Positions 1 through 11,370 of a stretch of 64,000 bases of DNA are shown piece by piece. Below the pieces are notes generated by a model. The model did no database searches, was not told the origin of the DNA, and was given only the letters and a program-made list of their open reading frames with translations. Made by a program: the position numbers and the translations under genes. Source of the DNA: Solenopsis invicta (lineage: Eukaryota > Arthropoda > Insecta > Hymenoptera > Formicidae). Numbering within the stretch: the first letter of the stretch is position 1; the number at the start of each line of letters is the position of its first letter. The stretch is taken from contig NC_052670.1 of NCBI RefSeq assembly GCF_016802725.1, positions 18,700,141 through 18,764,140 of the forward strand, written 5' to 3'.

Positions 1-1235
1 GTAAATGCTGGCGCCAAACGTTAGATCAAAAATTTTTAATGTAAGGTTGGGCATCTGACAACAATTCCTTATCATTGCAGTTGTGAATTTTTATCGGCGT
101 TATATATTTTTTTGTGATCGAAAATGTCGAAATTTGTGCCCAATAAGCGTCATTTGCGAAGTTTTGCTTTTTGCCTTCAATTCAAAAAAATCTGCGGCTG
201 AGGCGCGTCGAATGATTGTAAAAACTTATGGTGAGGCTTCCATTAGTGAAAGAACGTGTCGAGAATGGTTCCAACGCTTCAAAAGTGGTGATTTCGGCGT
301 AGAGGACAAGGAGCGTCCTGGACAGGTGAAAAAGTTTGAAGACGCACAATTGGAAACATTACTGAATGAAGATTCATCTCAAACGCAACAGCAGCTTGCA
401 GATTCATTGGGCGTGACTCAACAAGCTATTTCACATCGTTTGAAAACCATGGGAATGATCCAAAAGCATGGACACTGGGTGCCATACGAATAAAAGCCGA
501 GAGACGTCGAACGGCGTTTTTTCGCGTGCGAACAGCTGCTCCAACGGCAAAAATGGAAGGGTTTTCTGCATCGTATTGTAACCGGCGATGAAAAGTGGAT
601 CCATTATGATAATCCAAAGCGAAAAAAATCGTGGGGCTACCGCGGCCATGCATCAACATCAACGGCCAAGCCAAACATCCATGGCTCGAAGCTCATGCTG
701 TGTATTTGGTGGGACCAGCTCGGCGTGATTTATTATGAGCTGTTGCAACCGGGTGAAACCATCACAGGAGCTCGCTACCGAACACAACTAATGCGTTTGA
801 GCCGAGCATTGCAGGAAAAACGGCCACAATACGAGCAAAGACACGAAAAAGTAATGTTGCTGCACGACAACGCTCGGCCACATGTTGCTCAGGTCGTTAA
901 AACCTATCTGGAAACATTGAAATGGGACGTCTTACCTCATCCGCCGTATTCTCCTGACATCGCCCCTTCAGATTACTACTTGTTCCGATCAATGGCGCAT
1001 GGCCTGGCTGAGCAGCACTTCCATTATTACGAAGACGCCACAAACTGGGTCGATTCGTGGATCGCCGCAAAAGACGAGCAGTTTTTTCGACGCGGGATTC
1101 GTATGCTGCCCGAAAGGTGGGAGAAAGTAGTGGCCAGCGATGGACAATACTTTCAAGAATAAGTATGTAACCATTTTTCAACAATCAATCCTCAAATTTT
1201 GACATAAAACGGCGATTTTCAATTTGTACTCCTAA
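1..1235 (+). mobile_element. mariner element, copy 1 (5' end outside the window)
   Basis: The sequence matches copy 2 at 41099-42380 almost base for base, starting inside that copy's 5' untranslated part. The 5' terminal inverted repeat therefore lies before position 1. The 3' terminus ends TTTGTACTCCTAA at 1235 and is followed by TA, the usual Tc1/mariner target duplication. The transposase and the terminus beginning TTAGGAGTAC (read inward) point to the mauritiana (Mos1-like) subfamily. The right flank differs from that of copy 2, so the two are separate insertions and not one duplicated segment. Confidence 0.95.
124..1162 (+). pseudogene. mariner transposase (D,D34D), broken
   Basis: This is a cut-and-paste transposase of the Mos1 type. 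The natural start is the ATG at 124 (protein begins MSKFVPNKRH). A two-base deletion about 35 bases later throws that start out of frame, and the main frame resumes at EVLLFAF. The N-terminal helix-turn-helix region (LADSLGVTQQAISHRLK) binds the terminal repeats. The catalytic domain has the first Asp in VTGDEKW, the second in LHDNARPH and the third in PSDYYLF. The last two are separated by 34 residues, as in mariner. A T-to-A change gives a stop at 491-493 after WVPYE. Corrected length would be about 346 residues, normal for the family. All three catalytic residues remain, but the deletion and the stop make the copy non-functional. Confidence 0.93.
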
Positions 1236-2640
1236 TAATAACTTTTAAATAATAATTTAAAAAGATTTTCTTTTTTTAAATTTTTGCTCGATGGCTGAAA
1301 ATACATATTCGCGACTATTTTATGAAGGACAGAAAACTGTCAAACCGCTGTAACATGTTCGGTGTCTTATAAGAACCTCACATTATAAATGGCACGCCAA
1401 TCTACTTAACCGTACTTATTTAAATTAAAAAGGTCCTATTTGGAACATGGTCCAATTTAGCTCACTCTCTCTTATTAATTTTATAATTTATTAATATTTC
1501 ATAAGTGTGCGTGCATACGTGTGTAAATGTCGGAGTATCTTTATCAGTTTTTTAAAATGCTGTAGCTTAATGAAACATTATCAAAAAATACTTTTAACAA
1601 AATGGTTCTTACAATGAAGTTCTTGTGTGAAAACTTACTTCTTATAAAGGTTTCTTACTTTGAAGCTAAACTATTTGCCGCAAAAAATTTAAAAAAATAT
1701 TACAATGTACTTGAGTGGCATTTTTTCAAAAATTTTTCAAGATTTTTTTGTACTTAACTTTTCATGAAATACAAGAAAATGCTCAAGCATATTAAAACTG
1801 TTAAGCCATAATATATATTATATTACTGTATAATATTGATAATATGTATACATACCGGCAAGATATATGAATTCGTCAATGGTGTATTAATAACTGTTAA
1901 AGTCCATTGTATATCTCTCATCGATTTTAAGTCTTTATTGGCTATAAAAATTTTTTCAATCACCCTTATAAGTCTCTTGTAAGCTGGATGATCGTGCGAT
2001 ACTAAATCTTTTTTATGAGCTTCCAAATGCTAAATAAAATAAGATTTTGTTATATAATATGTAAACTTTTCAGAAACGTTCTTAAATATCCTTGCAAAAA
2101 TTTTTCTCATATCTCGAAATATTTTAAATAATTGTTTTATATTTTTTTCAAAAATTATAGAATGAGAAATTCTCTCAGCAAACAAAAATAAATTCAAATA
2201 AATTAAAAATTATAATTTATTTTAATTTAGTTCCTTGTTCGCGCTTTAAAAATTTTTTTAATGGACTCAAATAGACTTTCGTGAACTCTTTAAGTGGCAA
2301 ACTTTACGACCTTTGTTGCTTGTGCGTGCTCATCAAAATCGCTTTCTTGCGCGCTAAACGCCTGTGTGCGGTTTTCGTCCAAGTGGTGTGATTTTCGCTT
2401 CAAAATCGGCGTTTAAACATTTCATGTGCGTGTATATCATATAGAAACGCATGGTGTTATTTTTCGAGTTTTCCTAGCTCTAGGAGTAAAAATACTGTGT
2501 GCGTGTAGTGCGTGCCGTGCTTTTCTCTTGAATTCGGCGTTTGAATGACGAAAGTCGGTCAGGATTCGCCAGATCTAAAACGATTTTCTTTAAATGCGAG
2601 CACGCGATCGGTCCGGCATAGCGTTCGCGAACTCATCCAC
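1236..2640. other. AT-rich spacer, nothing recognised to about 2240; mixed composition after that
   Basis: From 1236 to about 2240 the DNA is AT-rich with runs such as tatataatattgataatatg, and I see no coding frame with family resemblance. From about 2240 the composition becomes more balanced, with repeated gtgcgtg-like words. It may be old 5' flank or untranslated region of the LINE that follows, but this cannot be shown. Confidence 0.5.
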
Positions 2641-2647
2641 GAGGATG

Positions 2648-2786
2648 AGATCCGATAGCGCACAGTGCAATAGCCCACCAACCAATCATTTTGACTTATC
2701 TAACCCAACCAACGAGAAAACTCTAAGCATCGACCGCTGTGAGTGGTGGTGGGCTATAGGTCCCGTGCGCTATCGGGATCCGCCCC
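2648..2786 (+). repeat. short inverted-repeat element (MITE family M), copy A
   Basis: About 140 bp beginning gatccgatagcgcac and ending gtgcgctatcgggatc, so the ends are inverted repeats of roughly 35 bp with mismatches. The conserved core contains ttgacttatctaaccc. Related copies lie at 29862-30004 and, on the other strand, at 37005-37143. Three dispersed copies with terminal inverted repeats and no coding potential fit a MITE. I could not fix a target duplication for this copy. Confidence 0.8.
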
Positions 2787-3435
2787 ATCCACGGTGCTCG
2801 AGTGCGGTTTGCATAAAAATCGATGACCGCAGAACATAACTAATATAGTGGGGACACTTGATGCCGCTTCTGGGATACCCTCCGAAATCTGGGGAAATTC
2901 CCTAGATCTAGGGGATTTTTCCGAAAATTGTATTTTTGGACTTGCGGACCCTCGGGGGGGGGGGCTTGTTCCTGCTGATTCCGTCAAGCTGCGGTGCACA
3001 AATCTTTGGTTCTTCGTATTCGTCCGATCCTAGTGACTTTTTGTGCCGCGCCATTGGTGGACGTTCTTTCCTCTGTCGTTGACTACATGGGGGCTCCACG
3101 TGAATAAGCGAATGCCTCCCTCGCTTGTCTGCTGTTTGGCCTGCGAAATTCAGGATACCGGATTGATGGGATACTGGTGACTTTTCAGTGATCTCTTTTG
3201 ACCACTTGTTTTGGGGCCGCTGTCGTTTGGCCTGGAGTCTGGCTGACACAAGCGTGCCGCTCTTTCTGTGCAGTCCGGCGTATCCGAGTGGAGTGCGGTT
3301 GAGACTGATTAGCGGATCTCTCCCTCTCTCGTGCCCTCCAGCACCGGGTGACATCGGTTTAATCGGGCAGATTGGCGCCTGGCCGGCTGCCCTCCTTTCT
3401 CTGGCCGCTTGTTGTTGCAGTCTTCCTTCTCGACC

Positions 3436-4740
3436 ATGACTCTGTCCTGCACGATATGCAAACGCTTTATCTCGGCGACTGACGCCTTGTGCTGCAATCG
3501 CAATCCAAAGCACATCTTCCACGAGAAGTGTGCTAGTAGTCAGCTCGCTCCTGCTTCGGAGTCCCTTAATTCTTCCGCGACTTCTTGTCCTACCTGCCAA
3601 TCTCAGGGTCTCCTCGGGAGCCTGTCTAATGCTCGTGACCCGGTGTCGACTGCTCCCGCAGCTCAGCCGGACTCTCTCAGAGACCTCATCGCTGCGGTGC
3701 TAACCAAGGTCGAAAACGTCGAGCGCAGGTTGCTGGACCTCCCCGCGCTAAGAGAACAATTGCAAAATCTTCCCGCCATGAAGGAACAACTCACCTCCCT
3801 GGAGCGCAGCGTTTAGCGATCTCTGGGCGCCATCAAGACCAAGACCGAGGAGCTGGCTTCGACCGTGCGACAGTTTGACGAGAAGCAGTCAAACTTAAAT
3901 GCCCGCGTGCGCGCCTTGGAGGCGCGCCCTTCCGGTGGCCTTGGCGCTGCTGCGGGCGATCTCGAAAAACGCCTTGGAACGCTCGAGCGTGCTGGGCTCA
4001 GCTCTGAGCTCATCCTGTTCGGGGTGAGAAAGCTTCCCTCGGAAGACGCTCGTGCCGTTGTGGCCAGTATTGCCTCCACACCGGGAATCGGGATTCCTAC
4101 GGGTGAGATGGTATCCTGCGTGCGGATTCCGTCAAAGAGTGATCGTCCCAAGCCAATCATCGTCTGACTCTTCAAGCAACGCTCGCGATCGTTGGATCAA
4201 CGCGAGAAAGGCCAGCGGTGTCCTTGAGGGTGCGGAGGTGTCTGCGAATCTTTCCGACTTCAGGATCGATTTCAACAAGCGGCTACCAGCGTCCACGTGG
4301 ATCATCCTTGACGAGGCGAGGCGCGCTGTTCGCGAGGGCAGATTACCCCGTGCCTGGGTCCGCGGCGGCATTGTTTACGTTAAGCGTCACTCGGACACCT
4401 CCCCCATCAGGGTCCGTCATCGGGAACATCTCGACGGCCTTATTGCCGGTCCCCCTCCTCCGGTCGCCCCTCTGGGACTCCTGGACTTTCCGGCGCTGTT
4501 TCGTCGGCGGCTGCGCGTGCGCGACTCCTCGTGCCAGCTGCCCCCCTTCCGCCAGCCCCTGGCGACCCTGGAACTAGGCTTGCGGCTGTCGCTCGGTTCT
4601 CGTCGCGTAATGCTTGACGCCCGCTTGCCACTCTTTCGGCTGCAAGTAACCCGCTTAGACTCTGCCACGTCAACTGCCAATTCCTCCTCCCTCATTTCTG
4701 CAAATTTCGGGATTTTTTCACTCGTAGTCCCTACGACTTA
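3436..4740 (+). pseudogene. LINE-1 ORF1 protein, broken
   Basis: The start ATG at 3436 follows a non-coding GC-rich leader. Residues about 4-55 form a PHD/RING-like zinc finger (CTICKRF, CCNRNPKHIFHEKC, then CPTC), as in ORF1 of CR1-group LINEs. A leucine-rich coiled-coil segment follows (VENVERRLLDLPALREQL, LEKRLGTLERAG). The C-terminal part (VEGREGRLPRAWVRGG-like region around 4320-4400, IVYVKR) resembles the small RNA-binding fold found in ORF1 proteins. The frame is broken by a TAG at 3814-3816, in the middle of the coiled coil, and by a frameshift near 4167. The expected role is binding LINE RNA to form the retrotransposition particle; that is family knowledge, not shown here. Confidence 0.75.
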
Positions 4741-4762
4741 ATTGCGATGTCAAAAATGTAGC
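4651..4762 (+). pseudogene. LINE-1 ORF2, N-terminal piece of the endonuclease
   Basis: Here a second frame overlaps the end of ORF1 and reads LRLCHVNCQFLLPHF followed by RDFFTRSPYDLIAMSK. This is the start of an apurinic/apyrimidinic-type endonuclease domain, whose first conserved motif is an Asn in an INCQSL-like context. A stop replaces the expected Trp just before the insertion site. The frame then meets the TTAA transposon at 4763, and the rest of the domain resumes at 7551 as KPQCPDDLVRLPGF. The split shows directly that the DNA transposon arrived after the LINE. Confidence 0.75.
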
Positions 4763-5184
4763 TTAAGGGGTTACACTACTCTGCAAATTTTTTTTTCGAT
4801 TTTTTTTTTATTGGCTTAAATGATGTATAAACTATCTAAAAATAATATCCAAAAGCAATTTTGGGTGAAAACCGACTATAAATAATTTTTTTATCTTATT
4901 TTCGTAAGCGCCTTGGAGCGCTCTGAAACGTTTAAAACGGCCGCTCGGCTGCGAGCGGCATTTTAAGTGTATTACAACTCTGTTGGTAATTTTTTCCGAT
5001 AAAAGTCAGTTATACTTCTTCGAAGCGTTGACAGATGGCGTTAGAAATATTTTCGAAAAGCCATATGACGTCATTGTAACCGTTAAGCTAACGGTAAACA
5101 CGCAGCAAGCAATTCCACGTGCTACTCCGAGTTACGCGCTTATGTGCTTTACTTCAGTGTTATTAAGTAGTTTTTGATAACAAA

Positions 5185-6934
5185 ATGAGTGAGAAAGTGT
5201 ACAGTGGCAAGAAAGGAACCAGATCATCATCAACTCGTGCCAGTATAAACAGAATTTCCAACAGGAAGCCGTCCGGCCGCCGTAGCTTCGAAGGCGACAC
5301 CGAGGCAGTTTCTAGGCTCGCGAAAAAACTAAAATCTGCAACATCCAAAGATGATATTGAAGTCAATAGTGCATTTGGCTACCGCATTGTGAATTTTATT
5401 CATGTTTTTACCGTGTTGTCGCAAATTCTAGTGTGTCAAAATTGCGCAGGTAATGTTACTTTTTCGGAGTCGTGCATACGCGGTCTTGGATTTAAGATCG
5501 TTGTACAATGTGAAAAGTGCGGAAGTACTACTATTGACAGTAGCCCTCTAATTAACGGCAATGCTTTTGATATAAATAGACGCTTCATCTTTGCTATGAG
5601 ACTAATTGGTATTGGGATGCAAGGAATACATAAATTTTGCACGTTCATGTGTCTCCCAAAACCAATGTCTCAAAATTCATACGATAAAATTGTGAAATGT
5701 ATAGCAATAGCTACGGACGCTGTGAAATGTAAAGTCTTACGTGAAGCTGTCGAAGAGGAAAAGAAGATTTCTGTAGAAAAAAGACAACATGAAGGACTGT
5801 CAGTGTCGGGGGACGGCTTCTGGAGAAAGCGTGGCTTTTCTTCTCTTTTTGGATTTTCAAGTTTGATTGGATGGTTTACAGGAAAAGTAATTGATATTTT
5901 TGTAAAATCGAAATACTGCTAGGGGTGCGAACATTGGGAGAAGCAAAAAAACACCGCTGAATACGAAGAATGGAAAAATGTACACGAAAACAACTGTCAA
6001 GTAAATCATAGTGGAAGTGCAGGAAAAATAGAGTCCGACGCTATAGTTGAAATGTTCTCGCGTTCTGAGTCTACATGCAATGTTCGATACGCTTACTACA
6101 TCGGAGATGGTGATAGCAAGACATACAAGAGTATCCAAGATGCCAAGCCGTACGGTGACTTTCCTGTGACTAAAAAAGAATGCATAGGACATGTGCAAAA
6201 AAGGATCGGAACAAGATTGCGCAATTTGAAGAAAGAAGCTAAACATCTTGGTGGTCGAGGAAAGTTGACTGGAAAGTTGATTGACGAAATGAGTATTTAT
6301 TACGAACTGGCTATACGTCGAAATATAGATTCGATAGATAATATGCGCAAAGAAATATATGCTACATTGTACCATAAAATATCGACGGATGAAAATCCTC
6401 AACACGACAGATGTCCCGAAGGCGAAGATTCTTGGTGTTCTTGGCAAAGAGCTAAAGCCTCGCATACTCTCGAACTATATGTATACTCATAAACCAGCTA
6501 TGCCAATGCAAGTATTCGATGCTGTTCAACCAATTTATAAAGATCTAACGAGAGAAGATCTTCTCTCCCGTTGCCTCGGAGGATTCACTCAGAATGCGAA
6601 TGAAAGTTTAAATTCCATCGTTTGGTCAATAGCGCCGAAAACGATATCCAGCGGCAAAACCGTGGTTGATATTGCAACTGACATTGCTGTAATTACATTT
6701 AATTGTGGTTTTCAAGGACTATTAGATGTTATAAGCACATTTCAATTGAAGATTAATACACAATTACACAACTTTGTCATGGAAGTCGATCGACGTCGAG
6801 TTACAGCTGCCAACCGCTCAGCATCGAATAATCGAAAAAACACTCGAAAAGACCTTGCATCGTTGAGAAAAGAGGCTCAAGAGCAAAATGAATGCTTGGA
6901 AGGGCAGTTATACGGTGCTGGAATAGTAGAGTAA
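5185..6934 (+). pseudogene. transposase of the TTAA element (arthropod Mutator-like transposase domain family)
   Basis: The protein starts MSEKVYSGKK at 5185 and would be about 580 residues. A basic N-terminus is followed by a Cys cluster (VCQNCAG, then QCEKCGS), which suggests a zinc-binding module. The presumed catalytic core shows VSGDGFWRKRG (Asp at about residue 210), YIGDGDSKTY (second Asp), ECIGHVQKRIG with Cys and His, and TQNANESLNSIVW (Glu). These blocks match, from memory, the widespread arthropod protein family labelled Mutator-like transposase domain. The gene is broken by a TAG at 5920-5922, inside SKYC-GCEH, and by a frameshift between about 6420 and 6480. The C-terminal tail is basic and then acidic. 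Confidence 0.8.
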
Positions 6935-7546
6935 AGGTAAAAAAATTTGCAAGCCAATAGTTTAAATATTTCATATCGTAAATGTGTCATGAAACTTTAA
7001 ACGCGTTTTTCTCAAAACTAAGTTTTTCAAACTTGCGTTGTCAGAAACTCAGTCAATTTTCAACGGATTTACCTGAAATTTTAACTGTAGCTTCTAAAAT
7101 AGATTGTCTATGGAAGTACACAGAGTTTTTAAGATTGATAAAAAATTACATTTTTTATGAACAATTTAAAGTCGATTTTTTCCCCAAAAAATGAAAAAAA
7201 AATTAAAATTGATGCCAATTTGTGAATTTTCACAAAAAAATTAAAATCCTGTGTACTTCCACAGAAAAACTAATGTAGTTTAAGAAAAAAATTTTTTTTT
7301 GCTCTAGGTGGCGTACGAGTGCTGAAACCGACTACGCCGTTTACCGCTTCAGAAAAAACATACTTTCCAATAATATAGTGCCACAGCGCCATTTTGTATT
7401 ATAAATTAAAATAAAAAATATTTTTGTACACCTTAATACATGTGTAATGAAGACATAAAATTTCATTTTAATCCATTCGTTTGTAATCGAGAAAACAATT
7501 CCCAAAAAAAGGTTTATTTTTCAGTGCGCCAGAGTAGTGTAACCCC
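6935..7546 (+). other. 3' non-coding part of the TTAA element
   Basis: This is AT-rich DNA between the transposase stop and the right terminal inverted repeat, with several runs of T and A. I see no second gene. Confidence 0.6.
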
Positions 7547-7550
7547 TTAA

Positions 7551-10362
7551 GCCACAATGTCCTGACGACCTCGTCCGCCTCCCAGGTTTTTCGCTTTTGA
7601 GAGTCGATAGGGTAGGAAAAGGGGGTGGAAGGGTAGGCGTCTACGTGCGCGACGGGCTCTCCGCCGGAATCCTTGCTGCATCCGCTCCGCTCTACTGCGG
7701 CGAGTTCATGCTCGTGAAGATCTCTGTTACCGGTTCCAGACCTTTTCTGCTGGGGATCGTTTATCAATCTCCCAAGCTCGGTCACCTCATTAACTTCCAG
7801 TCCGAATTTGAGCGGCTCCTTCCGTCCTTTTCGACTGCGGTTATCATCGGCGATTTTAACATCGACCTGAACCGCTCATCTTTCGATGCCACGTCTCTTC
7901 GCGATTTCAATGCCAGCAACGATCTCTACATTATACCGTTCTCAGATACTCACCACACAGCTTCCTCCCATTCTCAAATTGACCTCGTCAGTAGCGGCTC
8001 TTTCCTAATCTCTTTCAATCAGTATCCAATCCCGTTTCTTTCACTCCAAGACTTAATCACGGTATCTCTCAACTGTAATTTTAATCGTCTTCCGCCTCGC
8101 GTGATCTCGGTCCATGACTTCTCCCGATACACTAAGGACTCTCTTTTCGACCACCTTACTTCCATCGACTGGACCCCTTTCCGTCTCTCCGATATGCTTG
8201 ACGATAAAGTTGCCATTCTCACCGATCTACTTCGGGAGACCCTCGATACCTTGGTGCCGCTTCGTTCTTTTCACGTAAGAAGACCCCCGGCCTCATGGAT
8301 CAATCGGCGTATCCGCACTTACATGTGCGAAAGAGACCAAGTGGCCACAAGGGCCTTCCGTCTGACCCCTTATCCTGCTAACCTAACCTATCCACTTTCC
8401 GTTCTCTGCGTAATAAAGTCAACGCTGCTCTTGATGATGCCCGTAGCAACTTCTTGCATCAGCATCTAGACTCCGCTGCCTCTCGGTCGCAACTATGGGC
8501 CAAGCTTCGATCCATAGGTCTCGTCCAATCACGCTCCTCTACTCAGCTTCTCATCTTCTCCCCTGACTAGCTCAATGTTTATTTCTCTTCTGTTCATCCT
8601 GTCTCCCATCCCCCTCCTCCTCCTCCTCCCCTTCCACACCTTCCCTCTTCGCCTCCTTTCCTAACTCTCCTCCCCCCCTGTTCTCCTCCCACTCCACCTA
8701 CTTCTTTATCTGATACTTCCTCTTTCTACTTTGCGTACATTATCCCCGAAGCGCTAATAAAAGCGCTGACCTCACGTTCGTCTAACTCTGCTGGTCCTGA
8801 CTCTCTCTCACACCGTTTTATCCACGACTGTCCTCCCATCATTTTCTATTATGTCCTGGACCTTCTGAACTTCTCCCTAGACTCGTCTTCCTTTCCCTCC
8901 CAATGAAAGTGTTCCCATGTCATTCCTCTTCCCAAGGTCGAAGTCCCTTCCTCCCTCTCCGATTATCGCCCTATTTCTCTACTATGCTATCTTTCCAAAA
9001 TCCTAGAACGTATTGTCGTTGACCAGTTATCGTCTTACCTTTCCCATCGCCTCCTCCTTGATCCTCTCCAATCTGGCTTTCGAAAGGGATGCAGCACGCA
9101 AACGGCTCTCGTAAAACTGACGGACAATGTCAGGATGGCCATCGACCAGAGGAGTCACCCTGCTTATCTTATTTGACTTCTTCAAAGCCTTCGATTCCGT
9201 CAGCCATGAACTGCTGCTGCGTAAGCTCCCTTCGTTCCTCTCCGCTCCGGTACAACGCTGGCTCAAGTCCCACCTCACCAATAGATTTCATCGCGTCAGA
9301 GGCTCCAATGGCTTTTCCTCCTGGTCCCGCCTTTCCTTTGGTGTCCCCCAGGGATCTATCCTCGGTCCCCTGCTTTTTGTCAAGTACATCAATGACCTAA
9401 GGACTGTGATCTGTCACTGTCATCACATTCTATATGCCGACGATCTGCAGATGTATTTCCATTTTCCTCCTGGCGAGCTCGAGGTCGCTCTGGGGAGAAT
9501 CCAGAAAGACATCTCGGCGATTGAACGATGAGCGCTTAACAACCGCCTCACCATGAACATTAGAAAGACCAAGGCCATGCTCTTGGGTAGTGCACGCTAT
9601 ATTAACAACATTCGCACAAACACTGTCGTCTCTCTCAAACTTAACGACACTCCTATCGAGTTCGTGGACCGGGTTGTCAATCTTGGACTGACCCTCACCC
9701 CTACCCTCAATTGGTCTGAACAGGTCAGAGCGGTCTCACAGCGCGTTAACGGTGTCTTGTGGCGCCTGAAATATTTCAGGCACAGCCTTTCATGTCCTCT
9801 TCGCGTTCGCTTGGTGTCCTCCCTGGCCTTCCCCTTCTTCGACTATTGCTCCGCGGTCCCGACCTCACGGGGCAACAGAGCCTCAAACTCGGTCGCCTGA
9901 TGAACGCGTGCGTCAGATTTATTTTCAACCTACGCTGGGACGACCACGTCTCACATTCTTATTCTCAGCTAGACTGGCGTCGGATAAGCGATCCTATCAC
10001 CTAGGATGCTTCATCTTCTCCATCCTGCGCTCCGGGACGCCCTCCTATCTGACGACCAGGTTACTCCCCTATCCGAGGCCTCGTGCCACCTCTCGAGGCT
10101 CCTCGCTCGACCTCGCCGTTCCTACCTGCCGCACCTCTACCTATCAGCGTTCCTTTGCCTCAGCTGCTCCACTACTTTGGAACTCCCACCTTCCATCCGT
10201 AACGCTGAATCAATCGGCTCCTTTAAACGTGACCTTGGTAGATATTTGCGGCAGGGGGGGGGGGAAGCACCTAGTCCAACTTACTCATTGATCCGGCCTA
10301 CTATTTTTTTCTTCGCCACTTGCTCAAACCGCGCGTTTATTATATCTTCTCCTCCACAATGA
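7551..10362 (+). pseudogene. LINE-1 ORF2: endonuclease and reverse transcriptase, broken
   Basis: The endonuclease continues with GGGRVGVYVRD, VIIGDFNIDLN (the GDFN motif) and SHSQIDLV. The reverse transcriptase domain follows: LILFDFFKAFDSVSHELL (first catalytic Asp block) at about 9160-9210, GVPQGSILGPLLF at about 9340, and YADDLQMY (catalytic YADD) near 9430. The C-terminal part contains LNDTPIEFVDRVVNLGL, the DYCSAV block and a terminal FKRDLGRYL. It is interrupted by several frameshifts (near 8440, 9120, 9900 and 10000) and a TGA at 9529-9531. The family nicks target DNA and copies its RNA there; this copy cannot encode the intact protein. Confidence 0.85.
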
Positions 10363-11225
10363 TCTCTATTATCATTATAATTATTACTATTATTATCATT
10401 TTTATTTTTATTTTGTTTACAAACAACGGAGCGTCTATTCTGTTCGTTTATTATTACTATTATTCTTATTTTTACTATTATTATCACCATTATTATTACT
10501 ATCATTTCTATGCTTACTCCTTCTTTTTCTTTTTGCCATTGTCCAAAGCGAGCGAGCTCGCAAACCATTCTTTTCAGTTTCGCATCTTTCTCTGTCAAAT
10601 TCTCGTTCCTCTGGTCACCCTTATTGCCTTTTCTTTACTTTATGTTTTGAGTCTACCTGTTACTTAGCACGTCCTTCGCATTACTCATATTCTTGTAAAT
10701 GATGAAAGGAGTGAATACACGCACCATTTCGTTTTACTTCACCTGTCTACACTCTCGCTCCTCTCGTCATCTATGATTTTGACATCTGTTTCATTGTTTT
10801 TCTTCTTTTTCTTTTGTTTATTTCTGTTATTTTACCATTATTCTTAGTTATTATTACTATTTTTTTTCTCTTTTTATTTTTGTCTCTTTCTTGTAAATAG
10901 CAGAAGGGGCGAATATTCTTTTAATTTTATTTTATTTTATATAATCTTACTTTTTTCTTTCTTTTTTTTCTTTGCTTTTTTCTCTTTTCTTTTTTTTCTC
11001 CATTTCTTTTTCATGGACTCCTTCGCTCCTACTGTCATCTGATCATTTTTTTATTATTGTATTATATATATTTATATATTTTTTTCTTTTTTCTTTTCTA
11101 TTTTTATTTTATTTTGTTATTTTTATTCAATCTTCTCACCATCTTCTCACCTGTACAAATTGGTAATTGTTTGTCCTTAGAGGGCTGGTCCTAGGACAGT
11201 AATAAATGCACAATCAATCAATCAA
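10363..11225 (+). other. LINE-1 3' untranslated region, extremely T-rich, with short tandem tail
   Basis: The + strand is almost free of purines over long stretches, with attattattactatt-type triplet runs at 10370-10510 and ctttttctttctttt runs at 10940-11130. Related words (ttcttgtaaat followed by agaagg or gaaagg and gtgaata or gcgaata) occur near 10690 and 10890, which suggests a diverged internal duplication. The terminal part reads acagtaataaatgcac and ends in caatcaatcaatcaa. Confidence 0.6.
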
Positions 11226-11370
11226 GTTGATTAAAATATAATGTAATGTTGCGCCCTCCACCGTGCCGCCACTTCACCTCTGGTCCAAGCAACCGACCGC
11301 TGTACACAAATCGAGCACGTGCGTGCACCCGGCTAACCTAGGCTAACCGCGCCGCGATCACACGTCACAA

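Larger units (their letters stand above)
4767..7546 (+). mobile_element. TTAA-flanked DNA transposon with a Mutator-like-domain transposase
   Basis: The element is 2,780 bp and is flanked on both sides by TTAA (4763-4766 and 7547-7550). It has perfect 17-bp terminal inverted repeats, GGGGTTACACTACTCTG at the left and its complement at the right. Removing it together with one TTAA rejoins the LINE-1 endonuclease frame, so the ends are exact. It carries one broken transposase gene (5185-6934). TTAA duplications are known for piggyBac, Kolobok and Sola3 elements. The encoded protein is not a piggyBac transposase by eye, so the superfamily is left open, with Kolobok-like as a possibility. Confidence 0.9.
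2790..11225 (+). mobile_element. LINE-1: CR1-like non-LTR retrotransposon, interrupted
   Basis: This GC-rich element has ORF1 (zinc finger plus coiled coil) at 3436-4740 and ORF2 (endonuclease plus reverse transcriptase) at 4651-4762 and 7551-10362. A long T-rich 3' region follows, and the 3' end at about 11225 is a short tandem tail (caatcaatcaatcaa). A tail of short tandem repeats instead of poly(A) is typical of the CR1/L2 group. The 5' limit is uncertain; the LINE may start anywhere between about 2300 and 3100. A TTAA-flanked transposon occupies 4767-7546. No target duplication is evident, which is common in CR1. The clade name is an inference. Confidence 0.75.

Noticed and set aside
1823..2026. 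67-codon minus-strand frame
   Set aside because: An isolated short frame in AT-rich spacer without similarity or gene signals.
10320..11166. Tyr/Phe-rich + strand frames
   Set aside because: They are translations of T-rich 3' untranslated LINE-1 DNA with triplet repeats, without domain similarity.
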